From the NCBI RefSeq assembly GCF_022899935.1, contig NZ_JALJCJ010000002.1, positions 62,001-126,000 of the forward strand: a stretch of DNA of 64,000 nucleotides. The letters are read 5' to 3'. Source of the stretch: Shinella curvata (GTDB taxonomy: Bacteria; Pseudomonadota; Alphaproteobacteria; Rhizobiales; Rhizobiaceae). The translations under genes were made by a program, and so were the position numbers. Numbering within the stretch: the first letter of the stretch is position 1; each line of letters starts with the position of its first letter. The notes under the pieces are model-generated. The model did not search any database, was not told the origin of the DNA, and was given only the letters and a program-made list of their open reading frames with translations. Shown here piece after piece: positions 17,521-27,509 of the stretch.

Positions 17521-18441
17521 GTGTTCACCGCACTCCTGATCGAACAATTGCTCAACGGGCTTCAGCTCGGCGTGATGCTGTTTCTGATGGCCGCCGGCCT
17601 GACGCTGATCTTCGGCGTCATGGGGCTGATCAATCTCGCCCACGGCTCGCTCTACATGATCGGTGCCTTCGCCTGCGCCGTCGTCGCCTCCGCCACCGGT
17701 TCCTTCTGGCTCGGCCTCATCGCCAGCCTTGTCGCTGCGGCCGGTGTCGGCGCGCTGATCGAGGTTGCGGTCATCCGGCGGCTCTATGACCGCGACCATC
17801 TCGACCAGGTGCTCGCCACCTTCGCGCTGATCCTGATCCTGTCGGAAGGCGCGCGCTGGCTGTTCGGCTCGTTCCCGCTCTATCTCGATATTCCGAAGCT
17901 GCTGCAGGGCGCGGTGCCGCTGCCGGGTGGCGGGCAATACCAGCTCTATCGCCTCGCCATCATCGCCGTCGGCATCGTCGTCGCCGTTGGCCTCTATCTG
18001 CTGATCGCGAGGACCCGGCTCGGCATGCGCATCCGCGCCGGCGAATCCGACCGAGAGATGATCGCCGCCCTCGGCGTCGATATCAGCACGCTCTATACGG
18101 TCGTCTTCGCGCTCGGCGCAGCGCTTGCCGGTCTCGCCGGTGCGCTGGTCGGCGCGCTGCAATCCGTGCAGGTCGGCATGGGCGAACCGGTTCTCATCCT
18201 CGCCTTCGTCGTCATCGTCATCGGCGGCATCGGCTCCATCAAGGGCGCATTGGTCGGCGCCGTTATCGTCGGCGTGGTCGATACGATGGGGCGTTTCCTG
18301 CTGCCCTCGCTTTTGGCACTCACCATGCCCGCCGCGCAGGCGACCACCATCGGTGCGGCGCTCGCCTCCATGCTGATCTATGTTGTCATGGCCCTCATCC
18401 TTGCCTTCAGGCCGAGCGGCCTGTTCGCCGCACAGTCGTGA
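17521..18441 (+). CDS. Branched-chain-type ABC permease (LivH-like)
   Basis: Inner-membrane permease, 306 residues, with a GTG start. Eight or more hydrophobic segments and the LivH pattern: LNGLQLGVMLFLMAAGLTLI at the N-terminus, then LINLAHGSLYMIG and, near the C-terminus, GGIGSIKGALVGAVIVGVVD, the ATPase-coupling region. It pairs with the LivM-like permease that starts eight bases after its stop. Confidence 0.92.
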   Translation: MFTALLIEQLLNGLQLGVMLFLMAAGLTLIFGVMGLINLAHGSLYMIGAFACAVVASATGSFWLGLIASLVAAAGVGALIEVAVIRRLYDRDHLDQVLATFALILILSEGARWLFGSFPLYLDIPKLLQGAVPLPGGGQYQLYRLAIIAVGIVVAVGLYLLIARTRLGMRIRAGESDREMIAALGVDISTLYTVVFALGAALAGLAGALVGALQSVQVGMGEPVLILAFVVIVIGGIGSIKGALVGAVIVGVVDTMGRFLLPSLLALTMPAAQATTIGAALASMLIYVVMALILAFRPSGLFAAQS

Positions 18442-18448
18442 GGGGCCG

Positions 18449-19420
18449 ATGACCCGCGAAACCGCCATCAACCTGCTGCTCGCAGCCCTGCTTCTCGCCC
18501 TGCCGCTGATTGCCGCCGGCATAGGGGAGCCCTTCTATGTAACGCTCGCGACCCGTGTCGTCGTGCTGGCGCTTGCCGCCGTCGGCCTCAATCTGGCGCT
18601 CGGCCTCGGTGGGCTCCTGTCCTTCGGCCACGCCGCCTTCTTCGGCCTCGGCGGCTATGCCGCCGGCATCCTGGCAACCCATGCCTTCAATGCCGAGCCT
18701 CTGTTCGCCGGCATTCCCGGAACGACATCGATGCCGTTGATCTGGCTCGTTGCCATCGCGGTCGCCGGCCTCGTCGCCTTGCCGATCGGCGCGATCAGCC
18801 TGCGCACCACGGGCGTCTACTTCATCATGATCACGCTCGCCTTCGCGCAGATGATCTACTATTTCGCCATCTCCTGGCCGGCCTATGGCGGCGAGGACGG
18901 CCTGTCGATCTATGTGCGAAACAGCTTCCCCGGCCTCAACACCGCGCAGCCGTTGCCCTATTTCCTGATTTGCTTTGCCGTGCTCATAGCGGCCCTTCTC
19001 CTCTTCCGCCTCATCGAGGGTTCGCGCTTCGGCAGCGCCGTGCAGGCGGCGCGGCAGAATGGTGTTCGCCTCGCCGCGGTCGGCATTCCACCGTTCAGGA
19101 TCCGGCTCGTCGCCTTCGTGCTGTCGGCCATGATCACCGGGCTTGCCGGCGCGCTTTACGCCGATCTCAACCGCTTCGTCGGCCCGTCCATGCTGTCCTG
19201 GCACATGTCGGGCGAACTGATGGTGCTGATCATCCTCGGCGGCAAGGGGCGGCTGTTCGGGCCGGTCGCCGGCGCCATGATTTTCGTCTGCCTCGAATAT
19301 GTGCTCGGCGGCATAACCGAGCGCTGGCAGTTCTTCCTCGGCCTCATCCTGCTCGGCATCGTGCTGTTCGCGCGCGGCGGGTTTTTGGGCCTCCTTTCGG
19401 GAAAGCCGCGCCATGTCTGA
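18449..19420 (+). CDS. Branched-chain-type ABC permease (LivM-like)
   Basis: 323 residues from the ATG at 18449; the open frame begins earlier, inside the LivH-like gene, but that part is not protein-like. LivM hallmarks: LGLGGLLSFGHAAFFGLGGY, LRTTGVYFIMITLAFAQM and the C-terminal LIILGGKGRLFGPVAGA coupling loop. Second half of the transmembrane channel. Its stop overlaps the start of the first ATPase gene by eight bases. Confidence 0.92.
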   Translation: MTRETAINLLLAALLLALPLIAAGIGEPFYVTLATRVVVLALAAVGLNLALGLGGLLSFGHAAFFGLGGYAAGILATHAFNAEPLFAGIPGTTSMPLIWLVAIAVAGLVALPIGAISLRTTGVYFIMITLAFAQMIYYFAISWPAYGGEDGLSIYVRNSFPGLNTAQPLPYFLICFAVLIAALLLFRLIEGSRFGSAVQAARQNGVRLAAVGIPPFRIRLVAFVLSAMITGLAGALYADLNRFVGPSMLSWHMSGELMVLIILGGKGRLFGPVAGAMIFVCLEYVLGGITERWQFFLGLILLGIVLFARGGFLGLLSGKPRHV

Positions 19421-20158
19421 GCCGATCCTCGAAATCCGCGACTTGAAAAAATCCTTCAACGCACTGAAGGCGACGGATGGTGTTAGCCTCGATCTCCAAC
19501 CCGGCCAGATCCATGCGCTGATCGGCCCAAATGGTGCCGGCAAGAGCACGCTGATCCACCAGATCGCCGGTTCGTTGAAGGCCGACAGCGGCACGATCCG
19601 CTTCCTCGGCCAGGATATCGGCAGCCTCGACATGGCGGCGCGCGCACGGCTCGGCCTTGCCCGCAGCTTCCAGATCTCCTCGCTCGCCCAGGAGTTTTCC
19701 GCGCTGCGCAACGTCATGCTGGCGGTGCAGGCGAAGGCGGGCAGCAGCTTCCGTTTCTTCCGGCAGGTGACGAGCGACAGGAGGCTGATCGATCCTGCGA
19801 TGGCCATGCTGGAGCGCGTCGGTCTCGCCCACCGCGCCCATGTGCCGGCGGCCGAGCTGTCCCACGGCGAACGCCGCCAGCTCGAAATCGCCATCGCTCT
19901 GGCGCTTCAGCCAAAAGCCTTCCTGTTCGACGAGCCGATGGCCGGCATGGGTCCGGAAGGCTCCAAACAGCTGACCACCTTCCTGGACGGCTTGCGCCAC
20001 GAAGCGCCGATGCTCTTGGTCGAGCACGACATGGACGCCGTCTTCGCGCTGGCGGACCGTATCTCGGTGCTCGTCTATGGCCGCATCATCGCCACCGGCA
20101 CGGTCGATGAAATCCGCCGCGACCCCGAAGTGCGCCGCGCCTATCTGGGAGAAGCCGC

Positions 20159-20162
<4 letters not shown>
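19413..20162 (+). CDS. Branched-chain-type ABC ATPase (LivG-like)
   Basis: Cytoplasmic ATPase, 249 residues. Walker A GPNGAGKST, Q-loop in FQISSLAQEF, signature LSHGERRQLEIA, Walker B AFLFDEPMAGMG and switch His in LLVEHDMDAVF are all present. The signature serine is followed by His rather than Gly, a common LivG variation. Start overlaps the LivM-like gene and its stop overlaps the LivF-like GTG, so translation is coupled. Confidence 0.93.
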
Positions 20163-20845
<683 letters not shown>

Positions 20846-20848
20846 TTT

Positions 20849-21817
20849 TCAGGCGGCCGGGATGCCGCCCGCGAGCACCGTGGAATAGGCTTCCGCATCG
20901 ATATTGCCGCCGGAGATGACGCAGACCACGTTGCCGGTGAGATCGGGCCGCGCGATGGCGGCGGCCAGCGAGGCGGCGCCCGCACCCTCGGCGACGATCT
21001 TGGCCTTGCGGAACAGCAGGCGCATCGCCTCTGTAACCTCCGCGGGGCTGACGGCGATGGCGCCGTCGATCAGGTCTTTCGCGATGGGCCAGAGCTGCGG
21101 CACAAGCGACGGGCCGCCGATGCTCTTGATGAAGGAGGGGCGGGTCTCGATCGTCACGATCTCTTCGGCCGCGAGCGCCGCGGTGACAGGGGTGGCGCTG
21201 TCGTCCTCGACGGCAAAGACGCGTGCTCGGGCGGACATGGCCTTGACGGCGCTGGCGACGCCGGTGGTCATGCTGCCGCCGCCGTAGGGCGTCAGCATCA
21301 CGTCGACCTCGGGCAGGTCCTCGACGATCTCCATGCCGATGGAGCCGTTGCCATCGAGCACCGCCTGATCGGTCACCGGGTTGATCAGCAGTTCCGGCGC
21401 ATCCGGCCGGTCCGCGCCGATGATGTAGCCCCACCAGGTCTCCGCGCTGATGAAGCGCACTTCGCCGCCGAGTGCGCGCACCCCGTCGATCTTGGTCTGC
21501 GGCGCGCCGCGATACATGTAGGCGACCATCGGCACGCCGATCAGCCGCGCCGCCCAGGCCATGCCATAGGCCATGTTGCCGGAACTGGTGACCGCGACGC
21601 CGTTGCGAAGGCTTTCCGGATCGCGCGATAAAACCGCGTTGAGGGCAGGACGCAGCTTGAAGGCGCCGATCGGCGAGAGGGTTTCGAGCTTGAGGAAAAT
21701 CTGCCGGTCCGGCAGGCCGAGATCGAGTTTGACGAGCGGCGTGCGGGCGAGGTGGGGAGCGATGCGTGCCCGCGCCTGCGCGATTTCGTCGAGGCTGGGG
21801 CGGTGTGGTGCGGTCAT
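20849..21817 (-). CDS. Serine/threonine dehydratase-like PLP enzyme
   Basis: 322 residues, fold type II PLP enzyme of the threonine/serine dehydratase group. Lys54 in SPIGAFKLRPA is the expected Schiff-base lysine (family form SFKxRGA, here altered to AFKLRPA). A glycine-rich phosphate loop appears as PYGGGSMTTG and a substrate loop as TSSGNMAYG. It would deaminate a hydroxy-amino acid to a keto acid, or act as a racemase or beta-lyase. It is the downstream gene of a minus-strand run with kynureninase and an ABC importer. Alanine from kynureninase is not its normal substrate, so its place in the pathway is unclear. Confidence 0.75.
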   Translation of the reverse strand: MTAPHRPSLDEIAQARARIAPHLARTPLVKLDLGLPDRQIFLKLETLSPIGAFKLRPALNAVLSRDPESLRNGVAVTSSGNMAYGMAWAARLIGVPMVAYMYRGAPQTKIDGVRALGGEVRFISAETWWGYIIGADRPDAPELLINPVTDQAVLDGNGSIGMEIVEDLPEVDVMLTPYGGGSMTTGVASAVKAMSARARVFAVEDDSATPVTAALAAEEIVTIETRPSFIKSIGGPSLVPQLWPIAKDLIDGAIAVSPAEVTEAMRLLFRKAKIVAEGAGAASLAAAIARPDLTGNVVCVISGGNIDAEAYSTVLAGGIPAA

Positions 21818-21872
21818 GGCAAAATCCCCGGATGAAAAACCACGGGCGGTGGTGCCGCCCGCAGCCGAAAAT

Positions 21873-23120
21873 TCAGGTCACGGCCGCGCGGACTGCGAAA
21901 CGCGCATCCTTCCACGCGCCGGTCGTCAGGATATCCTCGAGGATTTCGACGGACTTCCACACATCTTCATAGCTGACATAGAGCGGCGTGAAGCCGAAGC
22001 GCATGGTGGATGGCGCGCGGAAATCGCCGATGACGCCGCGGGCGATCAGCGCCTGCATGATCTCATAGGCGTGCGGATGGCTGAACGAGACCTGGCTGCC
22101 GCGCTTGGCGCGGTCGCGCGGGCTTTCGAGCTCCAGGCCATGCGCCGCGCATTTTGCCTCGACCAACGCGATGAACAGATCGGTCAGGCCGAGGCTTTTT
22201 TCACGCAGCGCCGCCATGTCGACCTCTTCCCAGATGTCGAGCGCACCTTTCAGCGCGCGCATCGAGAGGATCGGCTGGGTGCCGCAGAGGAAGCGCAGCA
22301 TGCCCTTGCCGGCGGCATAGCTTTTCTCGAAGGCAAAAGGCCGGGCGTGGCCCCACCAGCCGCTGAGCGGTTGGCTGACATCGCCGTGGTGGCGTGTCGC
22401 GGCATAGATGAAGGCCGGGGCGCCCGGGCCGCCGTTGAGATATTTGTAGGTGCAGCCAACGGCGAAATCGACATCGGCGCCATCGAGATCGACGGGCAGG
22501 GCGCCGGCCGTATGGCAGAGGTCCCAGATGACGAGCACGCCGTGTTCATGCGCCTTCTTCGTCAGCGCCGCCATGTCGCGCAGTTCACCGGACTTGTAGT
22601 TGACGTGATTGACGAGCACCACAGCGACGCTGTCATCGATCAGCTCCTCAATGGTGTCGGCATCGACGCCTTCGAGGCGCAACGTTCCGCCCGGCCGGGT
22701 CGAGAGGACGCCTTCGGCCATGTAGAGGTCCGTCGGGAAGCTGCCACCCTCGCTGACGATGACCGAGCGGTCGGGCCGAAGCGCCATCGCGGCATGCAGC
22801 GCCTTGTAGATGTTGATCGAGGTCGTGTCGCAGACGGCGGTCTGGCCGGCGGCGGCCCCGATGAGCCGGCCGACGCGGTCGCCTAGCGTCAGCGGCATGT
22901 CGAACCAGCCGGCCGTGTTCCAGCTGCGGATGAGATCCTGGCCCCATTCCTGGGTGGCGGCCTGCTGCAGTTCGGCAAAGGCGGCCTTGGAGGCGACGCC
23001 GAGCGAATTGCCGTCGAGATAGATCAGGCCATCCGGCAGGATGAAGCGGTCGCGGAAGGCGCGTAGTGCATCGGCCGCATCCATGGCCTCGACGGCGGAG
23101 AAATCGGGAATGGCAGTCAT
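21873..23120 (-). CDS. kynU: Kynureninase
   Basis: PLP enzyme splitting kynurenine into anthranilate and alanine. 415 residues, normal length. The Schiff-base Lys226 lies in GCTYKYLNGGPG, matching the kynureninase motif, with Asp in VIWDLCHTAG contacting the cofactor. N-terminal YLDGNSLG is also characteristic. Its product is the substrate of the CoA ligase at 13.8 kb, tying the two arms together. It lies ten bases downstream of the ABC permease gene in the same minus-strand operon, which suggests that importer brings in kynurenine or tryptophan. Confidence 0.95.
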   Translation of the reverse strand: MTAIPDFSAVEAMDAADALRAFRDRFILPDGLIYLDGNSLGVASKAAFAELQQAATQEWGQDLIRSWNTAGWFDMPLTLGDRVGRLIGAAAGQTAVCDTTSINIYKALHAAMALRPDRSVIVSEGGSFPTDLYMAEGVLSTRPGGTLRLEGVDADTIEELIDDSVAVVLVNHVNYKSGELRDMAALTKKAHEHGVLVIWDLCHTAGALPVDLDGADVDFAVGCTYKYLNGGPGAPAFIYAATRHHGDVSQPLSGWWGHARPFAFEKSYAAGKGMLRFLCGTQPILSMRALKGALDIWEEVDMAALREKSLGLTDLFIALVEAKCAAHGLELESPRDRAKRGSQVSFSHPHAYEIMQALIARGVIGDFRAPSTMRFGFTPLYVSYEDVWKSVEILEDILTTGAWKDARFAVRAAVT

Positions 23121-23129
23121 CGGAAATTC

Positions 23130-24053
23130 CTATTCACGAACGGTTTCGCGGGCAGGGGCGGGCCCACGGCTGCGCTTGAGGCTCGGCAGGGCCAGCATGG
23201 CGAGCACGAAGAGGCCCGTCGCCAGCTTCAGGTCCGGCGGCGGCATGCCGGCAGCAAGGCAGAAGGAGACGAGCTGGTAATAGACGATGGCGCCGACGAA
23301 GGGTGCGGCGAGCTGGCGCAGCACGCTCTGCTTGCCGACGATCGCCTCGCCGATCATCAGGGCCGCCAGTCCGTTGATGAGGATGCCGAGACCCATATTG
23401 ACGTCGGCAAAACCCTGCGACTGCACCATCAGCGCACCGCCGGCGGCGGAGAACGCGCCGGCAAGGCCGACACCGCCGATGGTGGCGAGCCAGACATTGA
23501 TGCCCTGCGCCTCGGCCATATCAGGGTTGGCACCAACGGCGCGCACAGCCGTGCCCTTTTCCGTGCGGAAGAAATGCAGGAGCAGCGCGAAGACGATGAG
23601 GCCGAAGGCGCCAGCCATCACGATCTTGCTGGCCGGGAAGCCCGGTTGCAGGCCCGGCACCCAGTCGAACACCGTCGCGGAGCCGAAGACCGAGAGGTTC
23701 GAACGGCCCATGATGCGCAGGTTGATCGAATAGAGCATCGTCATCATCAGAATGCCCGCGAGTAGAGTATGGATGCGGAAGCGCAGGTGGATGAAGGCGG
23801 TGCAGCAGCCGGCGACGAAGCCGGCGACAAGCGCGATCAGGATCGCCGGCAGGGGCGACATGCCCGCCGCCATCAGCACGCCGCAGACGCAGCCGCCGAG
23901 CGGGAAGGCGCCCTCGCTCGTCAGGTCCGGAAAGCTCAGCATGCGGAAGGGGATCATGATGCCGAGCACGACGAAGGCGAGGATGAGGCTCTGCGCCAGC
24001 GTGACGGGAACGAGCGAGATAAAGCTCGCAATTGTGTTTTGCAGGAAATCCAT
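23130..24053 (-). CDS. ABC permease of the TrpY-like type
   Basis: 307 residues with eight to ten hydrophobic helices, related to LivH-like permeases but of the group that works with DUF534/ABC_sub_bind proteins (TrpXYZ of Gram-positives, where the system imports tryptophan). Features include the MIPFRMLSFPDLTSEGAFPL segment. It is five bases from the ATPase gene and ten from kynureninase. The tryptophan or kynurenine assignment is by analogy and context. Confidence 0.82.
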   Translation of the reverse strand: MDFLQNTIASFISLVPVTLAQSLILAFVVLGIMIPFRMLSFPDLTSEGAFPLGGCVCGVLMAAGMSPLPAILIALVAGFVAGCCTAFIHLRFRIHTLLAGILMMTMLYSINLRIMGRSNLSVFGSATVFDWVPGLQPGFPASKIVMAGAFGLIVFALLLHFFRTEKGTAVRAVGANPDMAEAQGINVWLATIGGVGLAGAFSAAGGALMVQSQGFADVNMGLGILINGLAALMIGEAIVGKQSVLRQLAAPFVGAIVYYQLVSFCLAAGMPPPDLKLATGLFVLAMLALPSLKRSRGPAPARETVRE

Positions 24054-24058
24054 GGGTC

Positions 24059-24838
24059 TCAGCTCGCCAGAAACATGCGGTCGGTTTTGACGGAGAAATG
24101 GCCGATCAGGTCGGGGACCGTGATCGACGTCTTCTCGGCGCCGGCGATTTCGAGACGCACGCGGCCGGCATCGAGCATGATGACCCGGTGGCCGAAATCC
24201 ACGGCGTGCTGCATGTTGTGCGTTACCATCAGTGTGGTGAGTTTCAGCGCCTCCACGGCGCGGATCGTTGCCTGCATGACGATGTCGGCGGTGCGCGGAT
24301 CGAGCGCCGCGGTGTGTTCGTCGAGCAGAAGCAGTTCCGGCGACCCACCGACCGCCATGATCAGCGACAGCGATTGCCGCTGGCCGCCGGAGAGCAGTTC
24401 CACGCGGGTGTCGAGCCGGTTTTCCAGCCCGAGGCCGAGCAGCGACAGCCGCTCCTTGTAGGCAGCGAGCCGTGCCGGATTGAGGCCCCGGCGCAGCGTG
24501 CGCTTGTTGGCGCGTAGCTCCGCGAGCAGCATGTTTTCGGCCACCGTCATCGAGGCGGCGGTGCCCTTCATCGGGTCCTGGAAGACGCGGGCGAGCCGCA
24601 TGGCGCGCTTGTGCACGGGCATGGCCGTCACATCGTCGCCGTTGATGACGATCTTGCCGCTGTCGAGCACCAGCGCGCCCGAGATGGCATTGAGCATGCT
24701 GCTCTTGCCCGCGCCGTTCGAGCCGATGACGACACCGAACTCGCCCGTTTCGAGCCGCAGGTTGAGATCGTTGAGAGCGGTCTTTTCGTCCGCCTGTCCC
24801 TTGTAGAACACTTTTCGCGCCGACTGGATTTCCAGCAT
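24059..24838 (-). CDS. ABC ATPase of the TrpZ-like type
   Basis: 259 residues. Walker A GSNGAGKSSM, signature LLSGGQRQSLSLIMA, Walker B LLLLDEHTAALDP and switch His in LMVTHNMQHAV are present. The Asp-Glu-His after Walker B (usual DEP/DEA) is typical for this subfamily. It forms an operon with the binding protein upstream and the permease downstream; a ribosome site GGGGAAG precedes the start. Confidence 0.88.
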   Translation of the reverse strand: MLEIQSARKVFYKGQADEKTALNDLNLRLETGEFGVVIGSNGAGKSSMLNAISGALVLDSGKIVINGDDVTAMPVHKRAMRLARVFQDPMKGTAASMTVAENMLLAELRANKRTLRRGLNPARLAAYKERLSLLGLGLENRLDTRVELLSGGQRQSLSLIMAVGGSPELLLLDEHTAALDPRTADIVMQATIRAVEALKLTTLMVTHNMQHAVDFGHRVIMLDAGRVRLEIAGAEKTSITVPDLIGHFSVKTDRMFLAS

Positions 24839-24857
24839 GAGCTTCCCCTTTTTATAG

Positions 24858-24883
24858 GGTGACGGCGTGCAAACGCCGTCACC
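24858..24883 (-). other. Intercistronic hairpin after the TrpX-like gene
   Basis: Perfect 10-bp stem GGTGACGGCG / CGCCGTCACC with a six-base loop between the binding-protein and ATPase genes, with no U-tract on the transcribed strand. As with the other binding-protein genes here, it could stabilise the upstream message and lower expression of the ATPase and permease. Confidence 0.55.
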
Positions 24884-24902
24884 GGATAGAAGCGCGATCG
24901 GA

Positions 24903-25889
24903 TCAGTCGACGATGCAGCCGCAATCGGCGAGCGAGGCGGGCACTTCGACGCCGAAGGCGGCGAGCGTCTTCTTGGAGATCAGCGCGCGGTGGTCCTCAT
25001 AGGCCGGACGCCAGGGGGCGATGGTCTTCGGGTCCTTGCCCTTCAGGATTTCCGCGGCGATCTTGCCGGCGGCCAGGCCGACCTGCTCGTAGTTCACGGC
25101 GAAGCTTGCCGGAACGACGCCGTCGCGCACGGCACCGTCGTCGGAATTGACGATCGGGATCTGTGCCTGGCGGGCAGCGGCCGAAACGGCGGCGATGGCC
25201 GGCTGGAGCAGGTTGGAGGCGGGCGTGTAGATCACGTCCGCCTTGCCGGCGAAGGAGGCGATGCGCTGCTGGATGTCGTTGACATTGTCGACGCCGACGG
25301 CCTCGACCTCGAAGCCGGCCGCGGGTGCCGCTTCCTTGATCTTGTCGAGCACGGCCACGTCATTGGCTTCACCCGGATTGTACGGCACGCCGAAACGCTT
25401 GGCGTTCGGCAGCAGCTTGTGGGCGAACTCCATCACGGCGGCGACGTCCTGAAGGTCGGTCGCACCGGTCATGCCGTCGTCGCCGGCTTCCCAGGAGGGC
25501 ACCAGCTTGGCGGCGACCGGATCCGTAACGGCCGAGAAGACGACCGGAATGCCGGAGCCGGCGAGTGCCTTCTTGGCGATCTGCGAGACGGGCGTGGTGA
25601 TCGTGTAGATCAGCTTCGGCTGTTCGGCTTGCAGCTTGGCGATCATCTGCGGCACCAGCGAGGCGTCGAAATTGGTGTGGCTCTCGGAATAGACGACGTC
25701 CTTGCCTTCGACGAAGCCGTTTTCGGCCATCGCCTTCTTGAAGCCGGCAATCGAGGCGGCAAGCTGCGGATGTTCGCCGAAATTGGCGATGCCGATGCGG
25801 ATCGGCTCGGCGAGCGCGTTTGCGGCGCCGAGCGCCAGTGCGCCGGCCAGAACCAGTCCCGAAACGAATGACTTTGTAAGCCTGCTCAT
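24903..25889 (-). CDS. ABC substrate-binding protein, TrpX-like (DUF534)
   Basis: 328 residues with a signal peptide ending around ANALAEP. Mature protein begins IRIGIANFGEHPQL and has the tandem periplasmic-binding lobes of the ABC_sub_bind family, with ITTPVSQIAKKALAGSGIPV and the YTPASNLLQPA hinge segment. This family includes streptococcal TrpX. First gene of the operon that runs on to the ATPase, permease, kynureninase and dehydratase. Candidate ligands: tryptophan or kynurenine. Confidence 0.85.
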   Translation of the reverse strand: MSRLTKSFVSGLVLAGALALGAANALAEPIRIGIANFGEHPQLAASIAGFKKAMAENGFVEGKDVVYSESHTNFDASLVPQMIAKLQAEQPKLIYTITTPVSQIAKKALAGSGIPVVFSAVTDPVAAKLVPSWEAGDDGMTGATDLQDVAAVMEFAHKLLPNAKRFGVPYNPGEANDVAVLDKIKEAAPAAGFEVEAVGVDNVNDIQQRIASFAGKADVIYTPASNLLQPAIAAVSAAARQAQIPIVNSDDGAVRDGVVPASFAVNYEQVGLAAGKIAAEILKGKDPKTIAPWRPAYEDHRALISKKTLAAFGVEVPASLADCGCIVD

Positions 25890-25975
25890 GAAATCCTCCC
25901 AGAGATGACAAGCGGCCGCCGTTCCTCAGCGGCTTGGCGCGGATCATGGCGGCGGTGGAGCGGCTTGTCAAATAA

Positions 25976-26018
25976 TATATATATTTTGATCAACGGGCTA
26001 AAAGTATATATATTTGAT
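25976..26018. promoter_or_regulatory. AT-rich direct repeats between the TrpX-like importer and its divergent GntR gene
   Basis: TATATATATTTTGAT (25976-25990) and TATATATATTTGAT (26005-26018) form a near-identical direct repeat, 29 bases apart. The spacer starts with CAACGGGC. The stretch sits in otherwise GC-rich DNA between divergent genes and is the natural place for promoters of both and for an operator of the GntR protein. Confidence 0.4.
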
Positions 26019-26049
26019 GCAGAGAGTTGCCGGGTGCCAGGGGACCGCG

Positions 26050-26814
26050 ATGCAAGAGCACGAGCAAGCGACCAAGACCGAATCCGCCTATCGCCTGCTG
26101 CGCCGCGATATCCTCGCGACGCGGCTGAAGCCCGGCGCGCCGATGAAGCTGAGTGCGCTGCGCGATCGCTACGACCTCGGCTGGACGCCGTTGCGCGAGG
26201 CGCTGTCGCGGCTGGAGGCCGAAGGGCTGGTGACGGCGATCAGCAATCGCGGCTTTGCGGTCGCACCCGTCTCCCTCGATGCGCTGGAGGATCTGACCCG
26301 CGCCCGCATGGTGGTGGAAATCCCGCTCCTGCTGGAATCGATCGCCAACGGCGACAGCGCTTGGGAATCGGAGGTGGTCACGGCGCACTACCGGCTGTCA
26401 CGGTGCAAGCTCGTCGTCGAAACGGCGACGGAGGCCGAGATCGACGAGTGGGATGAACGGCACGCCGCCTTCCACACCGCACTGCTCAGCGCGGCCCGCT
26501 CAAACTGGCTCATGCGCTTCCAGGCGACGGTGTCCGACCAGCTGCGCCGCCATCACCGCTTCCTTAGCCTTGCTCCGGCGCTCCGGGCGGCCGAAGGCCG
26601 GACGGAAGGTTATGAGGCGGCGGTCGCGGCGCTTCATGATGCCATGTCGATCGAGCATCATACCGAGTTGATGGAAGCCGCGCTCGACCGGGATGCCGCG
26701 CGCGCGCAGGCCCTGATGGCGCAGCATATCGGCCTGACGGTGAACGTCTTTGCCCAATCGGAGGACGGCGACCGCGCCGAGCCGCAACCTTCCGCGCTGC
26801 ACGCCGCCAAATGA
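26050..26814 (+). CDS. GntR-family regulator (FadR/FCD type)
   Basis: 254 residues from ATG 26050, which has AGGGGA upstream; in-frame TTG 26014 and ATG 26017 lie inside the operator-like repeat and are less likely. An N-terminal winged helix (about 12-75: YRLLRRDILATRLKPGAPMK, TPLREALSRLEAEGLV) is followed by an FCD helical effector domain with an expected metal-binding His set (HAAFHTAL, HHTELMEAAL). Divergent from the TrpX-like importer/kynureninase operon, which it probably represses; the effector may be kynurenine or an intermediate. Confidence 0.88.
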   Translation: MQEHEQATKTESAYRLLRRDILATRLKPGAPMKLSALRDRYDLGWTPLREALSRLEAEGLVTAISNRGFAVAPVSLDALEDLTRARMVVEIPLLLESIANGDSAWESEVVTAHYRLSRCKLVVETATEAEIDEWDERHAAFHTALLSAARSNWLMRFQATVSDQLRRHHRFLSLAPALRAAEGRTEGYEAAVAALHDAMSIEHHTELMEAALDRDAARAQALMAQHIGLTVNVFAQSEDGDRAEPQPSALHAAK

Positions 26815-26882
26815 CGGCGCTGTCCAAGCGCGGCAAACATCTCTAAAAGGCAAGGCGACGGGACAGGAAACGGACCTTTGTT

Positions 26883-27407
26883 ATGACGGGTGACGACGAA
26901 TTCGCCATCGCGCCGGATTGGGTGGATGGCGAGACCAAGGCTCTGGAAGCGCCGCACGATCACCGTGCCGAGCTTCGCCTCTGGCTGCGCCTGCTCACCT
27001 GCTCGACGCTGGTGGAAAGCGAAGTGCGCCGCCGCCTGCGCGAGGAATTCGATTCGACCCTGCCGCGCTTCGACCTGATGGCCCAGCTGGAGCGCGCGCC
27101 CGACGGCATGGTGCTCGGCGAAGTCTCCAAGCGCATGATGGTGTCGCCCGGAAACATCACCGTGCTCGTCGAGCGCCTGACGGAGAGCGGCCATCTCAGC
27201 CGCACGACGCTTCCGACCGACCGCCGCGTGCAGATCATCGCGCTCACCCCCTTCGGCCGTGCCGAATTCGAGAAGATGGCGGCCCGCCACGCCGACTGGA
27301 TTTCCGACCTCTTCGCCGGCCTCGAACCGGTGGATGGCGGTGTGCTGATGGATGAGCTTGCCAAGCTCAAGCGCTCGGTCATCGCCTCGCTCGCCAAGGG
27401 CGGTTGA
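26883..27407 (+). CDS. MarR-family transcriptional regulator
   Basis: 174 residues. Winged helix about 50-135 with the family core DLMAQLERAPDGMVLGEVSK, the recognition helix around SPGNITVLVERLTESGHLSR and a wing with the conserved TDRR. It directly precedes the 2-aminobenzoyl-CoA monooxygenase/reductase gene in the same orientation. MarR proteins beside aromatic-CoA genes usually respond to the CoA thioester, so a 2-aminobenzoyl-CoA sensor is plausible. A near-perfect 18-bp palindrome lies between the two genes and recurs at 13.6 kb. Confidence 0.9.
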   Translation: MTGDDEFAIAPDWVDGETKALEAPHDHRAELRLWLRLLTCSTLVESEVRRRLREEFDSTLPRFDLMAQLERAPDGMVLGEVSKRMMVSPGNITVLVERLTESGHLSRTTLPTDRRVQIIALTPFGRAEFEKMAARHADWISDLFAGLEPVDGGVLMDELAKLKRSVIASLAKGG

Positions 27408-27491
27408 GAAACCTTTTCGCCTTTCCAACAGTGTTTTGACCCGTGCGCCGTGCTCGGCGGACTGCGCTTGCGCGTATCGTTACGCCAAAAC

Positions 27492-27509
27492 AATTTTAAG
27501 CTTGAAATT
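27492..27509. promoter_or_regulatory. 18-bp palindromic operator, probable MarR site
   Basis: AATTTTAAGCTTGAAATT is a palindrome with a single mismatched pair (positions 6 and 13). It lies in the 191-bp gap between the MarR stop and the monooxygenase/reductase start, and 15 of its first 17 bases recur at 13592-13608. Size and symmetry suit a MarR dimer. No clear -10/-35 pair was found nearby. Confidence 0.6.

Noticed and set aside
24059-25889. Assigning the TrpXYZ-like system to metal or general amino acid uptake
   Set aside because: The DUF534-type binding protein and the kynureninase directly downstream make tryptophan or kynurenine the simplest reading, although not proven.
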